Assembly: GCF_003011885.1 (NCBI RefSeq) | Contig: NZ_PXXO01000005.1 | Location: forward strand, 1 to 64,000 | Reading direction: 5' to 3' | DNA length: 64,000 bases | DNA from: Cyanobium usitatum str. Tous | GTDB lineage: Bacteria > Cyanobacteriota > Cyanobacteriia > PCC-6307 > Cyanobiaceae | Part shown: positions 44,397 to 54,345 of the stretch, in pieces | Layout: every line of letters starts with the position of its first letter | How positions within the stretch are numbered: the stretch's first letter is position 1 | Notes under the pieces: model-generated | Database searches by the model: none | Told to the model about the DNA's origin: nothing | The model's input: the letters and a program-made list of their open reading frames with translations, nothing else | Position numbers and translations under genes: made by a program

Positions 44397-45164
44397 TTGA
44401 GCCCTTCCAACAATCCAGAGAGTGGTCAGGTTGTCAATCAGGAGGGCGGCAGTCCCAGCCCCTCCCTGATCCAGCCCGAACAGGCTCCCCAAGAGAGCCC
44501 CTGGGCCTTCTGGCGCAGCGTCTTGATCACCCTGGCTGTGGCTCTAGGTATTCGCCAGTTTCTGGTGGAAGCTCGCTACATCCCCTCGGGTTCGATGCTG
44601 CCAGGGCTGCAGCTTCAGGACCGCCTACTGGTGGAAAAGCTGAGCTATCTCAAGCGCTCGCCGCGGCGCGGCGAGATTGTCGTATTCCATTCACCTCACC
44701 GCTTTGACCCGGTGCTGGCAGCTGGATCAAGCTCCAATCCCCTGCGTTGCCTGCTGGTGAATCTGCCGCTCCTGGGCAGCTTGCCCGGCGTTGCCAACCC
44801 TGCCTGCGATGCCTACATCAAGAGGGTTGTAGCCCTGCCCGGTGAGAGGGTTGTGGTGGATCCAAGGGGACACGTATTCATCGATGGCCAGCGGCTGGCC
44901 GAGCCCTACGTCCAAGGCGATTGCCCCGTAGATAGCCAGGGCATGGGTCCTTGCCGAACCTTGAATGCCGTCGTTCCAGCTGGCCACGTGCTCACCCTGG
45001 GCGACAATCGGGCTAATAGCTGGGATGGCCGCTTTTGGCCTGGGGGAGCGTTCCTGCCCGAAAGCGAAATCATCGGTCGGGCCTTCTGGCGCTTTTACCC
45101 CTTCAACCAAACCGGTGCCCTTGGAGTTACAAGCTCCAGTGATCTGCCGGCTGCAGGCCGGTAG
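44397..45164 (+). CDS. lepB: Signal peptidase I
   Basis: 255 aa membrane serine protease that cleaves signal peptides of exported and thylakoid proteins. A Ser/Pro-rich cytosolic start, one transmembrane helix (WRSVLITLAVALGIRQFLV), then YIPSGSMLPGL (catalytic Ser), YIKRVVALPGERV (catalytic Lys) and LGDNRANSWDGRFWP. A Cys-containing insertion (LRCLLVNLPLL, NPACDAY) sits between the two active-site boxes. The TTG start is supported by the ribosome binding site AAAGGAG. The 3' end overlaps the next, convergent gene by 38 nt. Confidence 0.9.
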   Translation: MSPSNNPESGQVVNQEGGSPSPSLIQPEQAPQESPWAFWRSVLITLAVALGIRQFLVEARYIPSGSMLPGLQLQDRLLVEKLSYLKRSPRRGEIVVFHSPHRFDPVLAAGSSSNPLRCLLVNLPLLGSLPGVANPACDAYIKRVVALPGERVVVDPRGHVFIDGQRLAEPYVQGDCPVDSQGMGPCRTLNAVVPAGHVLTLGDNRANSWDGRFWPGGAFLPESEIIGRAFWRFYPFNQTGALGVTSSSDLPAAGR

Positions 45165-46404
45165 CCCGCACGGCCCCGCATACCGACTGGCCCAAGCGAG
45201 GCTGGTTGGCCGCCATCGACAAGGATTCACCCCGCTCCCAGCTCCAGGGATGCTGGGGGTCAAACAGCAGCCAGCGGCGAGTTCCCAGTCTTAATTGCTC
45301 GGGGGGCAGCCCCAGCAACTCGGAGCCCCCCCAGCTCAGGGCCTGCCAGAGCAGCTCCACGCTCCAGCCGCGCCTCTGCACCAGCTCTTGCCACAACAGC
45401 GGCAGCACAAGCCCATGGCGGGCGCCATGGCCGGCCACTCCGGCCCGCCGCTGATCAAGGGGGAGCAACTGCTCTTCCGCATCAAGCGGCAGATGGTGCA
45501 CGGCCACGGCGGTAAGCAGCCGCTGCTCTAGGCCAGCAATTAAGCCCAGGCGATCAGCGGGAGTTCCCAAGCTGGGCCGCAGCCGCCACCCCTCCTCGGT
45601 GGGGTGGAGATTGCCGCTATCAGCAAGCAGGTGCCACCAGCTGACGCTGGCCAGGGGCCGCCTGGGGGCCTGGGCCAATAGATCCACCCCAGCGGCTGTG
45701 GATAGGTTCATCAGCCGCATAGCCACCGTCGAACGAACCTGAGCAAGGCTGAGCAGGCTCTGCAGCGGCAGGGTTTCGCTGAGCTCCGGATCAAGGGGCC
45801 AGCCCGCCCTCAGAGCATCAACCCCCTCGCGCATGAAGCCACCGCAGCTAAGGCCGGCATCGCGCGGGGCCACCAGCACGGGCCGGCTGCCCATCTCGCC
45901 TAGCAGCAGGCCCCGCTCCAGCAAAGCCAACGGTGGCTGCTGTTCAGCGCAGGCCAAACCAATGGCACCGGCAGCGATTTGATCGGCATGGGGGGCCAGC
46001 TCCTGATCGGCACCCTCCAGGCTGAAACTGCCCCACAGCAGTAATTGCATCGGCTCAGCCCACCCCAGGCCAAGCCGCTCCGGTCGATCGCGCCAGGGAG
46101 TAGCCCAGGGCAGCAGGGCCACGGTGCCGTAGCCGCCAGCAGCAGCGGCGGCCGCCAAGCTGGCCAGATCTTCCGCTCGCCCACCGCAAGGTTGCTCCAG
46201 CACGCTGTGGGGGTCAACCAGCACTGGCGCTAATAGCCAGGAACGGGCGTCGGTGGGGCTGAGGCCAAGGGCCTGGGCCCGCTGAGTAGCGCCTTCGCCC
46301 CAGAGGAGCAGCTCGCCACCGCTATCGATCAGGGCATCTGCGCTAGTGATCGGCTGACCAGGACCGGTGAGCAGCTGAACATGGTGAAGCCAGAGGGGGA
46401 GCAT
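45127..46404 (-). CDS. Dihydroorotase-like amidohydrolase with degenerate metal site
   Basis: 425 aa. The overall scaffold matches dihydroorotase (LLTGPGQPITSADALIDSGG at the start; APVLVDPHSVLEQPCGG where active enzymes have DPHVHLREPG; late GVAGHGARHGLVLPLL). Of the metal-binding HxH pair only the first His is kept (DPHSV), and the Arg of LREP is Glu, so catalysis is doubtful. Such proteins are known as inactive partners (PyrX-like) or paralogues of PyrC. It overlaps lepB by 38 nt and follows the double phosphatase gene on the same strand. Confidence 0.7.
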   Translation of the reverse strand: MLPLWLHHVQLLTGPGQPITSADALIDSGGELLLWGEGATQRAQALGLSPTDARSWLLAPVLVDPHSVLEQPCGGRAEDLASLAAAAAAGGYGTVALLPWATPWRDRPERLGLGWAEPMQLLLWGSFSLEGADQELAPHADQIAAGAIGLACAEQQPPLALLERGLLLGEMGSRPVLVAPRDAGLSCGGFMREGVDALRAGWPLDPELSETLPLQSLLSLAQVRSTVAMRLMNLSTAAGVDLLAQAPRRPLASVSWWHLLADSGNLHPTEEGWRLRPSLGTPADRLGLIAGLEQRLLTAVAVHHLPLDAEEQLLPLDQRRAGVAGHGARHGLVLPLLWQELVQRRGWSVELLWQALSWGGSELLGLPPEQLRLGTRRWLLFDPQHPWSWERGESLSMAANQPRLGQSVCGAVRATGLQPADHWSL

Positions 46405-46410
46405 CAAAAC

Positions 46411-47745
46411 TCAGAGAGCACCGGCGGCGGTGCGATCCAACACGCCCCCAAGATGGGTGGTGAGGTTCATGGCAGCCACCACAGGACGGCCAGCTGGACC
46501 CTCGGGGTAATCAATCACCGTGACACCGCCATTGCCCTGCTTGATGGCCCAGATGTCGGCGGGTTGCAGGCCCAGCAGCCCGCACAGGATGGTCTTGTTG
46601 ACCGCGTCGTGGGCAACCACCAGGGCCGTTTCATCGGCTCGGAGGCTGGCAGCGATGCGAGCCCAGGTCGTTAAGGAGCGGTCCCATACCTCCTGGAGAG
46701 TCTCCCCCTCAGGCATCTGCACCGTGTGGGGTGCCCGCTTCCAATCGGCCAGCAGCTCGGGCCAACCGGCGGCGATCTCCTGCTCCAAGCGGCCCTCCCA
46801 GAGGCCGTGGCCGATCTCCACCAGGCCCGTGCTGCTGGTGAGGGGCACACCAGGATGGCTAGAGAGGATTGCCTCGGCTGTCTGGCGCGGCCTGGCCATG
46901 CAGCTGGTGTAAGCGCGATCGATGCTCACCGGGGCGAGAAAGCTGCCAGCGGCCTCGGCCTGGGAGCGTCCGTTGGCATTGAGGGGAATATCGATCTGGC
47001 CCTGAAAGCGACCCTCTCGGTTCCAGTCGGTTTCGCCGTGACGCACTAACAGCAGTCGGGCGCCTGAAGCTTTAGGGGGCAGGGGCTCACCAAGGTGGGC
47101 TACCCCATTGAGCGACTCCACCTGGACGCCGCCCTTGCTGACATTGAGCACAGAGATGGAACAGTTGTCGACCCGCAGCCGGCGGAAGCCGCTGAGGGGC
47201 AGCTCCAGCAGGGCTAGTAATAGGCAACGCAAGATGGCGTTATGGGCCACCACGAGCACGGTCTGGGGAGGGGCCTGATCGTCAGCTAGCGCGGCGGCAT
47301 GGCGATCAAACAGAAAATGGCGGAACTGCTGGGCCTGGGCCATCAGCTCCGGCAAAGGCAGGTAAGAGCTGCCATCAGGGCGCTGCAGCTCAAGCAACTC
47401 AGGGGCCTGGCGCCATTGCTGCTCCTGCTCGGGGTAGCGCTCCCGCAACTCCTGTCGCAGCAGACCGCTCCAGGGGGCCAGATCAATTTCCAGCAGCCCT
47501 TCCGCCTGTTCGGCAACCAGGCCCTGGCCCTGCTCGGCTAGGAGCAGACGGGCGGTTTCAGCGGCTCGCCGCAAAGGGGAGCAGTAGGCAGCAGCGCAGG
47601 TCAGATCACGCAGGGCCGCCCCTGTGGCACAGGCCTGGCTTTGGCCAGTTGCCGTCAGGCTCGACAGGTCGTCGCGGCCCTGGATCCGATGCTCCACATT
47701 GAAGCTGCTCAGCCCATGGCGCACCAGCACAATCCGAAGGGGCAC
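46411..47745 (-). CDS. Tandem histidine phosphatase (phosphoglycerate mutase-like)
   Basis: 444 aa with two complete-looking histidine phosphatase domains. The first (residues about 1-215) has LVRHGLSSFNVEHRIQGR and VVAHNAILRCLL; the second (about 228-430) has LVRHGETDWNREGRFQGQID and LVVAHDAVNKTIL. Each has the catalytic RHG histidine; the second also keeps the LVEIGHGLWEG block. Cyanobacterial proteins with this layout are annotated as phosphoglycerate mutase or 2-carboxyarabinitol-1-phosphatase-like; the actual substrate is open. GTG start at 47745. Divergent from the CPBP protease gene. Confidence 0.85.
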   Translation of the reverse strand: MPLRIVLVRHGLSSFNVEHRIQGRDDLSSLTATGQSQACATGAALRDLTCAAAYCSPLRRAAETARLLLAEQGQGLVAEQAEGLLEIDLAPWSGLLRQELRERYPEQEQQWRQAPELLELQRPDGSSYLPLPELMAQAQQFRHFLFDRHAAALADDQAPPQTVLVVAHNAILRCLLLALLELPLSGFRRLRVDNCSISVLNVSKGGVQVESLNGVAHLGEPLPPKASGARLLLVRHGETDWNREGRFQGQIDIPLNANGRSQAEAAGSFLAPVSIDRAYTSCMARPRQTAEAILSSHPGVPLTSSTGLVEIGHGLWEGRLEQEIAAGWPELLADWKRAPHTVQMPEGETLQEVWDRSLTTWARIAASLRADETALVVAHDAVNKTILCGLLGLQPADIWAIKQGNGGVTVIDYPEGPAGRPVVAAMNLTTHLGGVLDRTAAGAL

Positions 47746-47828
47746 GGGCTCGTCGCTGCTTAGATCCCATCGTATGGGAGGGGTGCGGTCCAGAATCCCG
47801 AAACCGGTGCGCCCTGGAGGGCCTGCGT

Positions 47829-49244
47829 TTGAACGCCAGTCCCCCCCCCCAACCCCGCCAGAACGCTGGATGGACCACTGGACTTGCCCTGCTGAGCCTG
47901 GTGCTCAGCGGCCTGCTTTGGATCACTGGCCTGGTGGACAGCCTGCAACGCCCATCTGTGGGCAATTCCCTGGAGCTGCGCCAACTGGAGCTGACCGCCC
48001 TGGCAGCACCAGCACTGCCGGCTGGCCTGCGCCAAGCCCTCACCGGCGCCAACCCCCTCGAGGCCCTGCGCCTTGATCTGCTGAAACAGTTAGATGGCAA
48101 TCCCGTGCCGCCAGCACCGCAGCAAGAGCTGCAACTAGCCCTCCTGGAGCTTCAGGCCGGCCAGGGAAGTGCGGCACGCCAGCGGTTGCAAGAGCTAAAC
48201 CAGCAGGTGCCACCTGAGCAGCGACTGCTGCTCAAGGCCCTGGTCGAACCAGCACCCAGAGCCGCCAGCCGCGACCCAGAGCAAGCGGCACAGGACCAAC
48301 TACTTCAGGGCTGGGGCCTGTCTCCCCTAAGCAGCCAACTGGTGTGCCAAGCCCTAAGTAATCCCCAAGTTGCTTGTGGAGATCGCGCCGCCCAGCAGGT
48401 AGCAGTGCTGCGCCTACTCGGAACCTCCGTACTGCCGATACTGCTGCTACTGCTGGGCTCAGCCCTGCTACTGCGCGAGCTGTGGCTGCGCTGGCGCGGC
48501 AAGGCAGCCCCGCCCGCCCCCCTGTTAGGTCCACCCCTCACCCTGGCGGAGGTGACCCTGCTGATCGCTGGCGGGTTCGTGGTGCTGGGCGAGCTGGTGA
48601 TGCCCCTTGTGCTGGCGCCGCTGCTGCAGGGGGTGCTTAAACCGTTGTCCAGCCAGCCTGCCCTGCAACAGGGATTGCTGGTGTTGGGCCTCTACAGCGG
48701 CTTGATGGCAGCGCCACTTGTTTTGTTGTGGAGCCAGCTGCGACCCCACGGACCCGGGCCCCAGGGGGGCTGGTTGCAGTGGCACTGGCGACCGCTGGCC
48801 AGTGCGCTGAGCCGAGCTTTGCTGCAGGTGTTGCTGGTGTTGCCGCTGGTAGCACTGGTGGGATGGCTGCTGGAGCGTTTGGTTGGCGATCCCGGTGGCA
48901 GCAATCCCCTGCTTGAGCTCGTACTCAACAGCGCCAATCCCCTTGCCCTGCTTTGTTTCGCCATCACTGCCCTGGTGCTGGCACCCCTATTTGAGGAAAC
49001 CCTTTTCCGGGGGGTGCTGCTGCCTGTGCTGGCCCAGCGCTGGGGGGGGCCTGCTGCAGTGGTGGTGAGCGCCCTGCTTTTTGGTATCGCCCACCTCAGC
49101 CTGGGAGAACTGCCACCTTTATTTGTGTTGGGGCTAGGGCTGGGCTGGCTCCGGCTGCAGAGCGGACGGCTCGGGCCCAGTGTGCTGATGCACAGCCTCT
49201 GGAATGGCCTCACCTTTGCCAATTTGTTGTTACTTGCTGGCTAA
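47829..49244 (+). CDS. CPBP-family intramembrane metalloprotease (CAAX/Abi type)
   Basis: 471 aa. The N-terminal third is a signal-anchor helix plus a helical periplasmic or cytosolic region. The second half has several membrane helices with the CPBP motifs FEETLFRGVLLPVL (EExxxR), LLFGIAHLSLG (FxxxH) and LMHSLWNGLTFAN (HxxxN). Families like this cleave prenylated or bacteriocin-type peptides or act in protein quality control; the target here is unknown. The start is a TTG at 47829. It lies upstream of the FtsL-like gene, with 108 nt between. Confidence 0.85.
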   Translation: MNASPPPQPRQNAGWTTGLALLSLVLSGLLWITGLVDSLQRPSVGNSLELRQLELTALAAPALPAGLRQALTGANPLEALRLDLLKQLDGNPVPPAPQQELQLALLELQAGQGSAARQRLQELNQQVPPEQRLLLKALVEPAPRAASRDPEQAAQDQLLQGWGLSPLSSQLVCQALSNPQVACGDRAAQQVAVLRLLGTSVLPILLLLLGSALLLRELWLRWRGKAAPPAPLLGPPLTLAEVTLLIAGGFVVLGELVMPLVLAPLLQGVLKPLSSQPALQQGLLVLGLYSGLMAAPLVLLWSQLRPHGPGPQGGWLQWHWRPLASALSRALLQVLLVLPLVALVGWLLERLVGDPGGSNPLLELVLNSANPLALLCFAITALVLAPLFEETLFRGVLLPVLAQRWGGPAAVVVSALLFGIAHLSLGELPPLFVLGLGLGWLRLQSGRLGPSVLMHSLWNGLTFANLLLLAG

Positions 49245-49352
49245 GCGTCTGCCAGCTATTGCTGCCTGGCGCCAAGGGTGGTTCAATCGCGCAGTGCATT
49301 GCCCCTTCCCTTGGTTGCCTCCCTTTCGCCCCGGCAGGCTCCAGAGCGCAGC

Positions 49353-49784
49353 GTGACTGCAGGGGCTAATCCAAGTCGCAAGCTGCAGAAACGCACGCTC
49401 AAGCTGATCCAGGGTTCGCTCTCCGGCCGTAAACTTGAACGCCGCGCACCCTGGATCTCCAACCTGCACCGGGCCACCGATGGCACCCTGGCTGGTCTGG
49501 GAATCTGCATGCTTGCCCTCAGTGCCCTAACCCTGCACTGGCAAAACCAATGGGGTGTGAGCTATCAGCAGATGGAGTCGTCCCAGGTGCTGGAGCACAA
49601 GCTGCAGGAATCAGCTGCCCTGCTGGAACAGCACCACCTCGGCGCCGTGAAGCGCCCAGGTTGGCTGGTACCCACCAGCAGCGAAAAACTCATTTATCTG
49701 CCGGCCCCGAGCGTGGCCTCAGCTGAATCCGGCTTGCCACTGCTGAGCAACCTGCCCCTGCGCCAGATCCGGACTGGCTACTGA
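49353..49784 (+). CDS. FtsL-like bitopic protein upstream of ftsI
   Basis: 143 aa from a GTG at 49353 (an upstream GTG at 49278 is possible). A basic cytosolic segment (PSRKLQKRTLKLIQ, GRKLERRAPWI), one transmembrane helix (TLAGLGICMLALSALTLHW) and a following coiled-coil-like helix (QMESSQVLEHKLQESAALLE), then a Pro-rich tail. This topology and the position 13 nt before ftsI resemble FtsL, the divisome protein. Sequence similarity to FtsL is always low, so this is inference from topology and context. Confidence 0.65.
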   Translation: MTAGANPSRKLQKRTLKLIQGSLSGRKLERRAPWISNLHRATDGTLAGLGICMLALSALTLHWQNQWGVSYQQMESSQVLEHKLQESAALLEQHHLGAVKRPGWLVPTSSEKLIYLPAPSVASAESGLPLLSNLPLRQIRTGY

Positions 49785-49797
49785 TGGCAATAATTCA

Positions 49798-51615
49798 ATG
49801 AACAGCAGCCGTAAGCGCGGTCCGGTTCGGGCTCCTCGCAGCTCCCAGCAACGGGTGGTAGCGATCCAACCAGTGCCCGCTGGACGCCTGCTCGCTGTTT
49901 ACGGCTTGCTCTGTGCCGGTTTAGTTGGCCTGGCGGGTCGGCTGGCCTGGCTCCAGGTGGTGGATGCCACCAACCTGCAGACCCGGGCCCATGCCATCCA
50001 GACCCAAACCACCAAGCCCATTGGCAAGCGGCGCACGATCGTCGATCGCAACGGCCGTCTAGTGGCTCTCGATGAGCAGCGCTTCACGCTCTGGGCCCAT
50101 CCCCGTTATTTCAACTTCCCAGGCGACGACCCCCAGAAGATCCGCACGGCAGATGAGGTGGCCGGAAAATTGGCGGCCGTACTCGCCCAGCCCAAGCCAG
50201 CCCTACTGCAAACCATGGCCGGCCGGCCCAGCGGCGTGAAGCTGCGCACCGACCTCGACCCTGAAACGGCAGAACGGGTAAGGCAACTGGGCATTAGTGG
50301 TCTCGATCTAGAGGCTTATCCACACCGCATCTATCCCCAGGGCTCCCTTTTCGCCAACGTGGTGGGTTTTCTCAACCTGGAACGCGTTCCCCAGGCTGGC
50401 CTGGAGCAAAGCCGCGACAGTGATCTCAAGCGCCAGGAGACTGCCTTGCAGATGCGCCGCGGCGCTGATGGCACCCCTTTACCAGCCGGCCTAACGGCCG
50501 GCTCCCTCTACGGCGACGACCTGCGCCTACAGCTCACCCTTGACTCCCGTTTGCAACAGGTAGCCCTTCAGGCCCTGGCAAAGCAGGTGAAGAAGTGGAA
50601 CGCCAAGCGCGGCGCGGCATTGGTAATGGATGTGCGCAATGGCGAAATGCTGGCGCTGGCTTCCACACCCACCTACGACCCCAATAAGTTCTGGACCTCT
50701 AATCCCGGGCTGTTCCGCGAATGGTCTGTGCAGGACCTCTACGAACCTGGCTCCACCTTCAAGCCGATCAACCTGGCGGTGGCCTTGCAGGAAAAAGCCA
50801 TTGAGGCAAATGGTCGCGTTGCCGACACCGGCCAGCTCAGCATCGGCGGCTGGCCGATCTTCAACCACGACAAACGGGCTAACGGGTTAATCGATTTTCC
50901 TACCGTTTTGCAGGTGTCGAGCAACGTCGGCATGGTGAAGGCCATGGCCCAAGTGAAGCGCGATCGCTTCTGGCACTGGCTGCGCACGATGGGGATTGAC
51001 GAAATCCCCGACACCGACCTGCCAGGGGCGGTGGCAGGCGAGCTCAAGTCGCGCAAGGACTTCACCGGCCAGGCGATCGAACCTGCTGTTGCCGCCTTTG
51101 GCCAGGGGTTTTCCCTCACCCCGCTGAAGTTGTTGCAACTTCACGCCATGCTTGCCAACGGCGGCCGTCTGGTGAGTCCGCACATCACCCGCGGACTGCG
51201 CTCCGGCGATGCCCTAGCCAGCGCAGCCGGAGGCAGTGGTCTCCAGTTGCTTGATCCAGGCGTCACCCGCACGGTGATGGCCTGGATGGAATCGGTGGTG
51301 GACAACAGCAGCGGCCTGGGTATGAAGATTCCCGGTTACCGCATAGGCGGCAAGACCGGCACCGCCCAGAAAGCTGAACGTGGTGTCTACATCCCAGGGG
51401 CCCTGATCACCAGCTTTGTGGGCCACCTGCCCATCGACGATCCCCGCTATGTGGTGCTGGTGGTGGTTGATGAGCCCAAGGGAGGCAATACCTTCGGTTC
51501 CACGGTGGCAGCGCCAGTAGCTCGCCAGATCATCGATGCCCTGCTGGTGCTGGAGCGGATCCCCCCTTCCCACCCAAAGGAGTTGCAGAAAGCAGTCGCT
51601 AAGCCCCGCGCCTGA
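49798..51615 (+). CDS. ftsI: Septal peptidoglycan transpeptidase (PBP3-type)
   Basis: 605 aa class B penicillin-binding protein for division septum synthesis. A basic cytosolic start, a transmembrane helix ([20 protein letters not shown]), the non-catalytic dimerisation domain ([20 protein letters not shown]), and the transpeptidase domain with the catalytic triad boxes: [10 protein letters not shown] (SxxK), VSSNVGM (SxN) and [10 protein letters not shown] (KTG). The upstream FtsL-like gene shares the operon. ATG at 49798. Confidence 0.92.
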   Translation: MNSSRKRGPVRAPRSSQQRVVAIQPVPAGRLLAVYGLLCAGLVGLAGRLAWLQVVDATNLQTRAHAIQTQTTKPIGKRRTIVDRNGRLVALDEQRFTLWAHPRYFNFPGDDPQKIRTADEVAGKLAAVLAQPKPALLQTMAGRPSGVKLRTDLDPETAERVRQLGISGLDLEAYPHRIYPQGSLFANVVGFLNLERVPQAGLEQSRDSDLKRQETALQMRRGADGTPLPAGLTAGSLYGDDLRLQLTLDSRLQQVALQALAKQVKKWNAKRGAALVMDVRNGEMLALASTPTYDPNKFWTSNPGLFREWSVQDLYEPGSTFKPINLAVALQEKAIEANGRVADTGQLSIGGWPIFNHDKRANGLIDFPTVLQVSSNVGMVKAMAQVKRDRFWHWLRTMGIDEIPDTDLPGAVAGELKSRKDFTGQAIEPAVAAFGQGFSLTPLKLLQLHAMLANGGRLVSPHITRGLRSGDALASAAGGSGLQLLDPGVTRTVMAWMESVVDNSSGLGMKIPGYRIGGKTGTAQKAERGVYIPGALITSFVGHLPIDDPRYVVLVVVDEPKGGNTFGSTVAAPVARQIIDALLVLERIPPSHPKELQKAVAKPRA

Positions 51616-51731
51616 GCGCCTGTGGCCGTTCCCTGAAGGAAGGCCCTCGCCGCTGGGATAACCCGAAAACACTGGCTAGCGTGATTGCACACCGGGTCGA
51701 TGCCCCGCCATCAGCCCCCCTCTTCCAGCCA

Positions 51732-52748
51732 ATGGCCAACCTGCTCGACCAACTCGCCGCCATGACCGTGGTGGTGGCCGACACCGGTGACATCGACGCG
51801 ATCAAGCAGTTCACGCCCCGCGACGCCACCACCAATCCATCGCTGATCCTGGCGGCAGCCCAGATCCCCACCTACCAGAATCTGATCGACCTCTCCTTGC
51901 AGGAGTCGCGCCAAGTGATGGGTGCCGATGCCGGCGCCGATGCGGTGGTTCGCGAAGCCCTCGATGAAATTTGCATCACCTTCGGCAAGGAGATCCTCAA
52001 GATCGTTCCGGGGCGTGTTTCCACTGAAGTTGACGCCCGCCTCAGTTACGACACCGAGGCAACGATCACCAAGGCCCGTAAACTCATAGGCCTCTACAAC
52101 CAAGCCGGCATCAGCAACGACCGGGTACTGATCAAGGTGGCCTCCACCTGGGAAGGGATACGCGCAGCTGAACAACTGGAACGGGAAGGTATCCACTGCA
52201 ACCTCACACTCCTCTTCGGGTTTGCCCAGGCCGTCGCCTGCGCGGAGGCCGGCGTCACTCTTATCTCTCCATTCGTGGGGAGGATCCTCGATTGGTACAA
52301 AAAGAGCAGCGGCCGTGAAGGCTATCCAGGTCCAGAAGATCCCGGTGTGATCTCCGTAACCCAAATCTTCAATTACTTCAAGACCTACGACTACAAAACG
52401 GAGGTTATGGGGGCCAGCTTCCGCAACATTGAAGAGATCATTGAACTGGCCGGTTGCGACCTTCTGACGATTTCGCCGGCGCTGCTTGATCAGCTGCGCC
52501 ACACCGATGGCGAGCTAGAGCGCAAGCTCAACTCCTTCGACCCCGCCCCTACCGACTCCCAGATCCACCTCGACGAAGATAGTTTCCGTCAGATGCTGGC
52601 CGCCGATCCAATGGCCACCGAGAAACTCGATGAGGGCATCCGTGGTTTCTGCAAGGCCATCGAAACCCTCGAGGCCCAGCTAGCCCACCGCCTTGGCGAA
52701 CTGGAAGACGCTCCTGCCCTTGTGGGGACCGGCTTGACCCAGGCTTAA
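51732..52748 (+). CDS. tal: Transaldolase
   Basis: Interconverts sedoheptulose-7-P and glyceraldehyde-3-P with erythrose-4-P and fructose-6-P in the pentose phosphate pathway. 338 aa, transaldolase B length. [10 protein letters not shown], the Schiff-base lysine in [15 protein letters not shown] (K about residue 136), [12 protein letters not shown] and [12 protein letters not shown] are conserved. ATG at 51732 ([20 protein letters not shown]); an upstream in-frame start at 51681 lacks conservation. The C-terminus ends with QAEL-type Leu/Thr residues. Confidence 0.95.
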   Translation: MANLLDQLAAMTVVVADTGDIDAIKQFTPRDATTNPSLILAAAQIPTYQNLIDLSLQESRQVMGADAGADAVVREALDEICITFGKEILKIVPGRVSTEVDARLSYDTEATITKARKLIGLYNQAGISNDRVLIKVASTWEGIRAAEQLEREGIHCNLTLLFGFAQAVACAEAGVTLISPFVGRILDWYKKSSGREGYPGPEDPGVISVTQIFNYFKTYDYKTEVMGASFRNIEEIIELAGCDLLTISPALLDQLRHTDGELERKLNSFDPAPTDSQIHLDEDSFRQMLAADPMATEKLDEGIRGFCKAIETLEAQLAHRLGELEDAPALVGTGLTQA

Positions 52749-52792
52749 CCGAGGTGGGCCACACTGGCCATTAAGTACAGAATATTGGCCTA

Positions 52793-53170
52793 GTGAACGC
52801 CCTCGACACCATGCGCGCCTTGGCCAGCAACGGTGAGGTTGTCAGCCTTGAGCCCGGAGAGCTGATTTTTAGCTCTGGAGAGGCCGGCGACTGCATGTTT
52901 GGCTTACTTGAAGGATCGGTCCAGCTCAGCTGGAACGGCGACCAAGCCCACGAACAGATCAACGTCGGCGATGTATTCGGGGCAGGCGCACTGGTGACGA
53001 GTGATCACCGCCGCTACGGCAATGCCATGGCCCTAACCGCCTGCAAGGTGCTGGTGATGAACAGGGAAAAGTTTTTGTTTGCCGTGCAGGAATCGCCGAT
53101 GTTTGCGATTGAGCTGCTGGGATCAATCGACCAGCGGCTGCGCCAACTCAAGGACTGCACCAAGATCTGA
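52793..53170 (+). CDS. Stand-alone cyclic-nucleotide-binding domain protein
   Basis: 125 aa, essentially one cNMP-binding (Crp/PKA-like) beta-barrel: VVSLEPGELIFSSGEAGDCM, LLEGSVQLSW, INVGDVFGAGALVTSDHRRYG, and a C-terminal helix (IELLGSIDQRLRQL). There is no helix-turn-helix DNA-binding domain and no kinase or channel attached, so it must act through a partner. The GTG at 52793 is used. It follows tal by 44 nt and is convergent with the reductase gene 8 nt away. Confidence 0.8.
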   Translation: MNALDTMRALASNGEVVSLEPGELIFSSGEAGDCMFGLLEGSVQLSWNGDQAHEQINVGDVFGAGALVTSDHRRYGNAMALTACKVLVMNREKFLFAVQESPMFAIELLGSIDQRLRQLKDCTKI

Positions 53171-53178
53171 CCCGACCT

Positions 53179-54345
53179 TCAATTGCGCTGAAACAGCAGT
53201 CTCCGGATCACACGCTGGGCAATATCGCCATATCCCATCTCGCCGGAAAGGATCTGGGCGATCCGCTGGGGAGCCGTAGGCCGCTTTATGCCGAGTTGGT
53301 AGCCAACCCGCGGCACCCGGTAGAACACCTGGGCGATGCGCTTGCCCCAGGCCATCGAGGCGCCCCACTCAGCCCGCATCCGATTGCTGTAGCCCACCAG
53401 GGCCTGACTATCGCCGGCTAGCCAGGGAATCAGAGCTTCGGCGGCCCGGCAGCCGCTGATCAGGGCAGGCCGTAGCCCCTCGGCCAGGAAGGGGTCGCAG
53501 AGGGAGGCGGCATCGCCCACCACCAGCAAACCGGCATTGGCACCCTGGCCATGCAAGGGGTGGTGGCCATCCCAGATGCGTAGGCAGCCAGGCTGGCGAA
53601 CGCCTGCAAGCGGCGGCAGGCTGAGGCTGGGCAGCAGCTGGCTGAGCACCGCATCGGCATTGGCGGGGTCTCGGCCAATGAAGGTGCCCACGCCAATGCT
53701 GTAGCCACCCTTGCGGGGGAAGGTCCAGCAAAAACCGTGGCGCACCAGGCCAAATTCAAAGCGGGCCGTGCTCGGGTCGCTCACCTCGCAATCCACCTCC
53801 ACCGACACTGTTTCGGCGTAGCGGGGCTGGCTTGGACCAAGGCCATGGCGAGCCGCCAACAGGGAGCCTGAGCCATCGGCGATGACCACGGCCCGGGCCT
53901 TTAGCTGCAGCGCTTTTCCCTCCGGCCCGCGGGACTGAAGCTGCCAGCAATCGCCTGCCCGCTGCAGGCTTTCCACCGCTACATCAGTTAGGAAAGTAGC
54001 TCCAGCGGTCTGGGCCTGCTCCACCAAATAAGCATCGAGCACGGAGCGGCGCACGATCCAGAAGGGAGAATCACCGGGCAGGACCGCCGTAACCGGGTCG
54101 TCCAGGCACCAGGTGAAGCGCACCTGGTCAATCACCGAATCAACGGCAGGGCTGAGATCGAAGGGAAATAGCCCCTGCATCGAGGCCGCCATGCCACCGC
54201 CGCAGGGCTTGGATCGGGGGAAGCTGGCTCGCTCTAGCAGCAGCACCTCTAAACCGCCAGCGGCTAGGTGGAAGGCAGCAGCAGCGCCAGCCGCACCAGC
54301 GCCGACCACCGCCACATCAGCCACGCCAGCCGGCGAGCTGGTCAC
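53179..54345 (-). CDS. FAD-dependent oxidoreductase of the geranylgeranyl reductase family
   Basis: 388 aa. The N-terminal dinucleotide fold is [20 protein letters not shown]. The family block SKPCGGGM and the FAD-binding [19 protein letters not shown] (with the GDAA motif) match the geranylgeranyl/digeranylgeranyl reductase family. In cyanobacteria the paralogue ChlP reduces the phytol chain; this protein is a shorter second member, substrate not provable. Its start codon overlaps the frr stop by 4 nt, and it is the last gene of the pyrH-frr-reductase operon. Confidence 0.8.
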   Translation of the reverse strand: MTSSPAGVADVAVVGAGAAGAAAAFHLAAGGLEVLLLERASFPRSKPCGGGMAASMQGLFPFDLSPAVDSVIDQVRFTWCLDDPVTAVLPGDSPFWIVRRSVLDAYLVEQAQTAGATFLTDVAVESLQRAGDCWQLQSRGPEGKALQLKARAVVIADGSGSLLAARHGLGPSQPRYAETVSVEVDCEVSDPSTARFEFGLVRHGFCWTFPRKGGYSIGVGTFIGRDPANADAVLSQLLPSLSLPPLAGVRQPGCLRIWDGHHPLHGQGANAGLLVVGDAASLCDPFLAEGLRPALISGCRAAEALIPWLAGDSQALVGYSNRMRAEWGASMAWGKRIAQVFYRVPRVGYQLGIKRPTAPQRIAQILSGEMGYGDIAQRVIRRLLFQRN

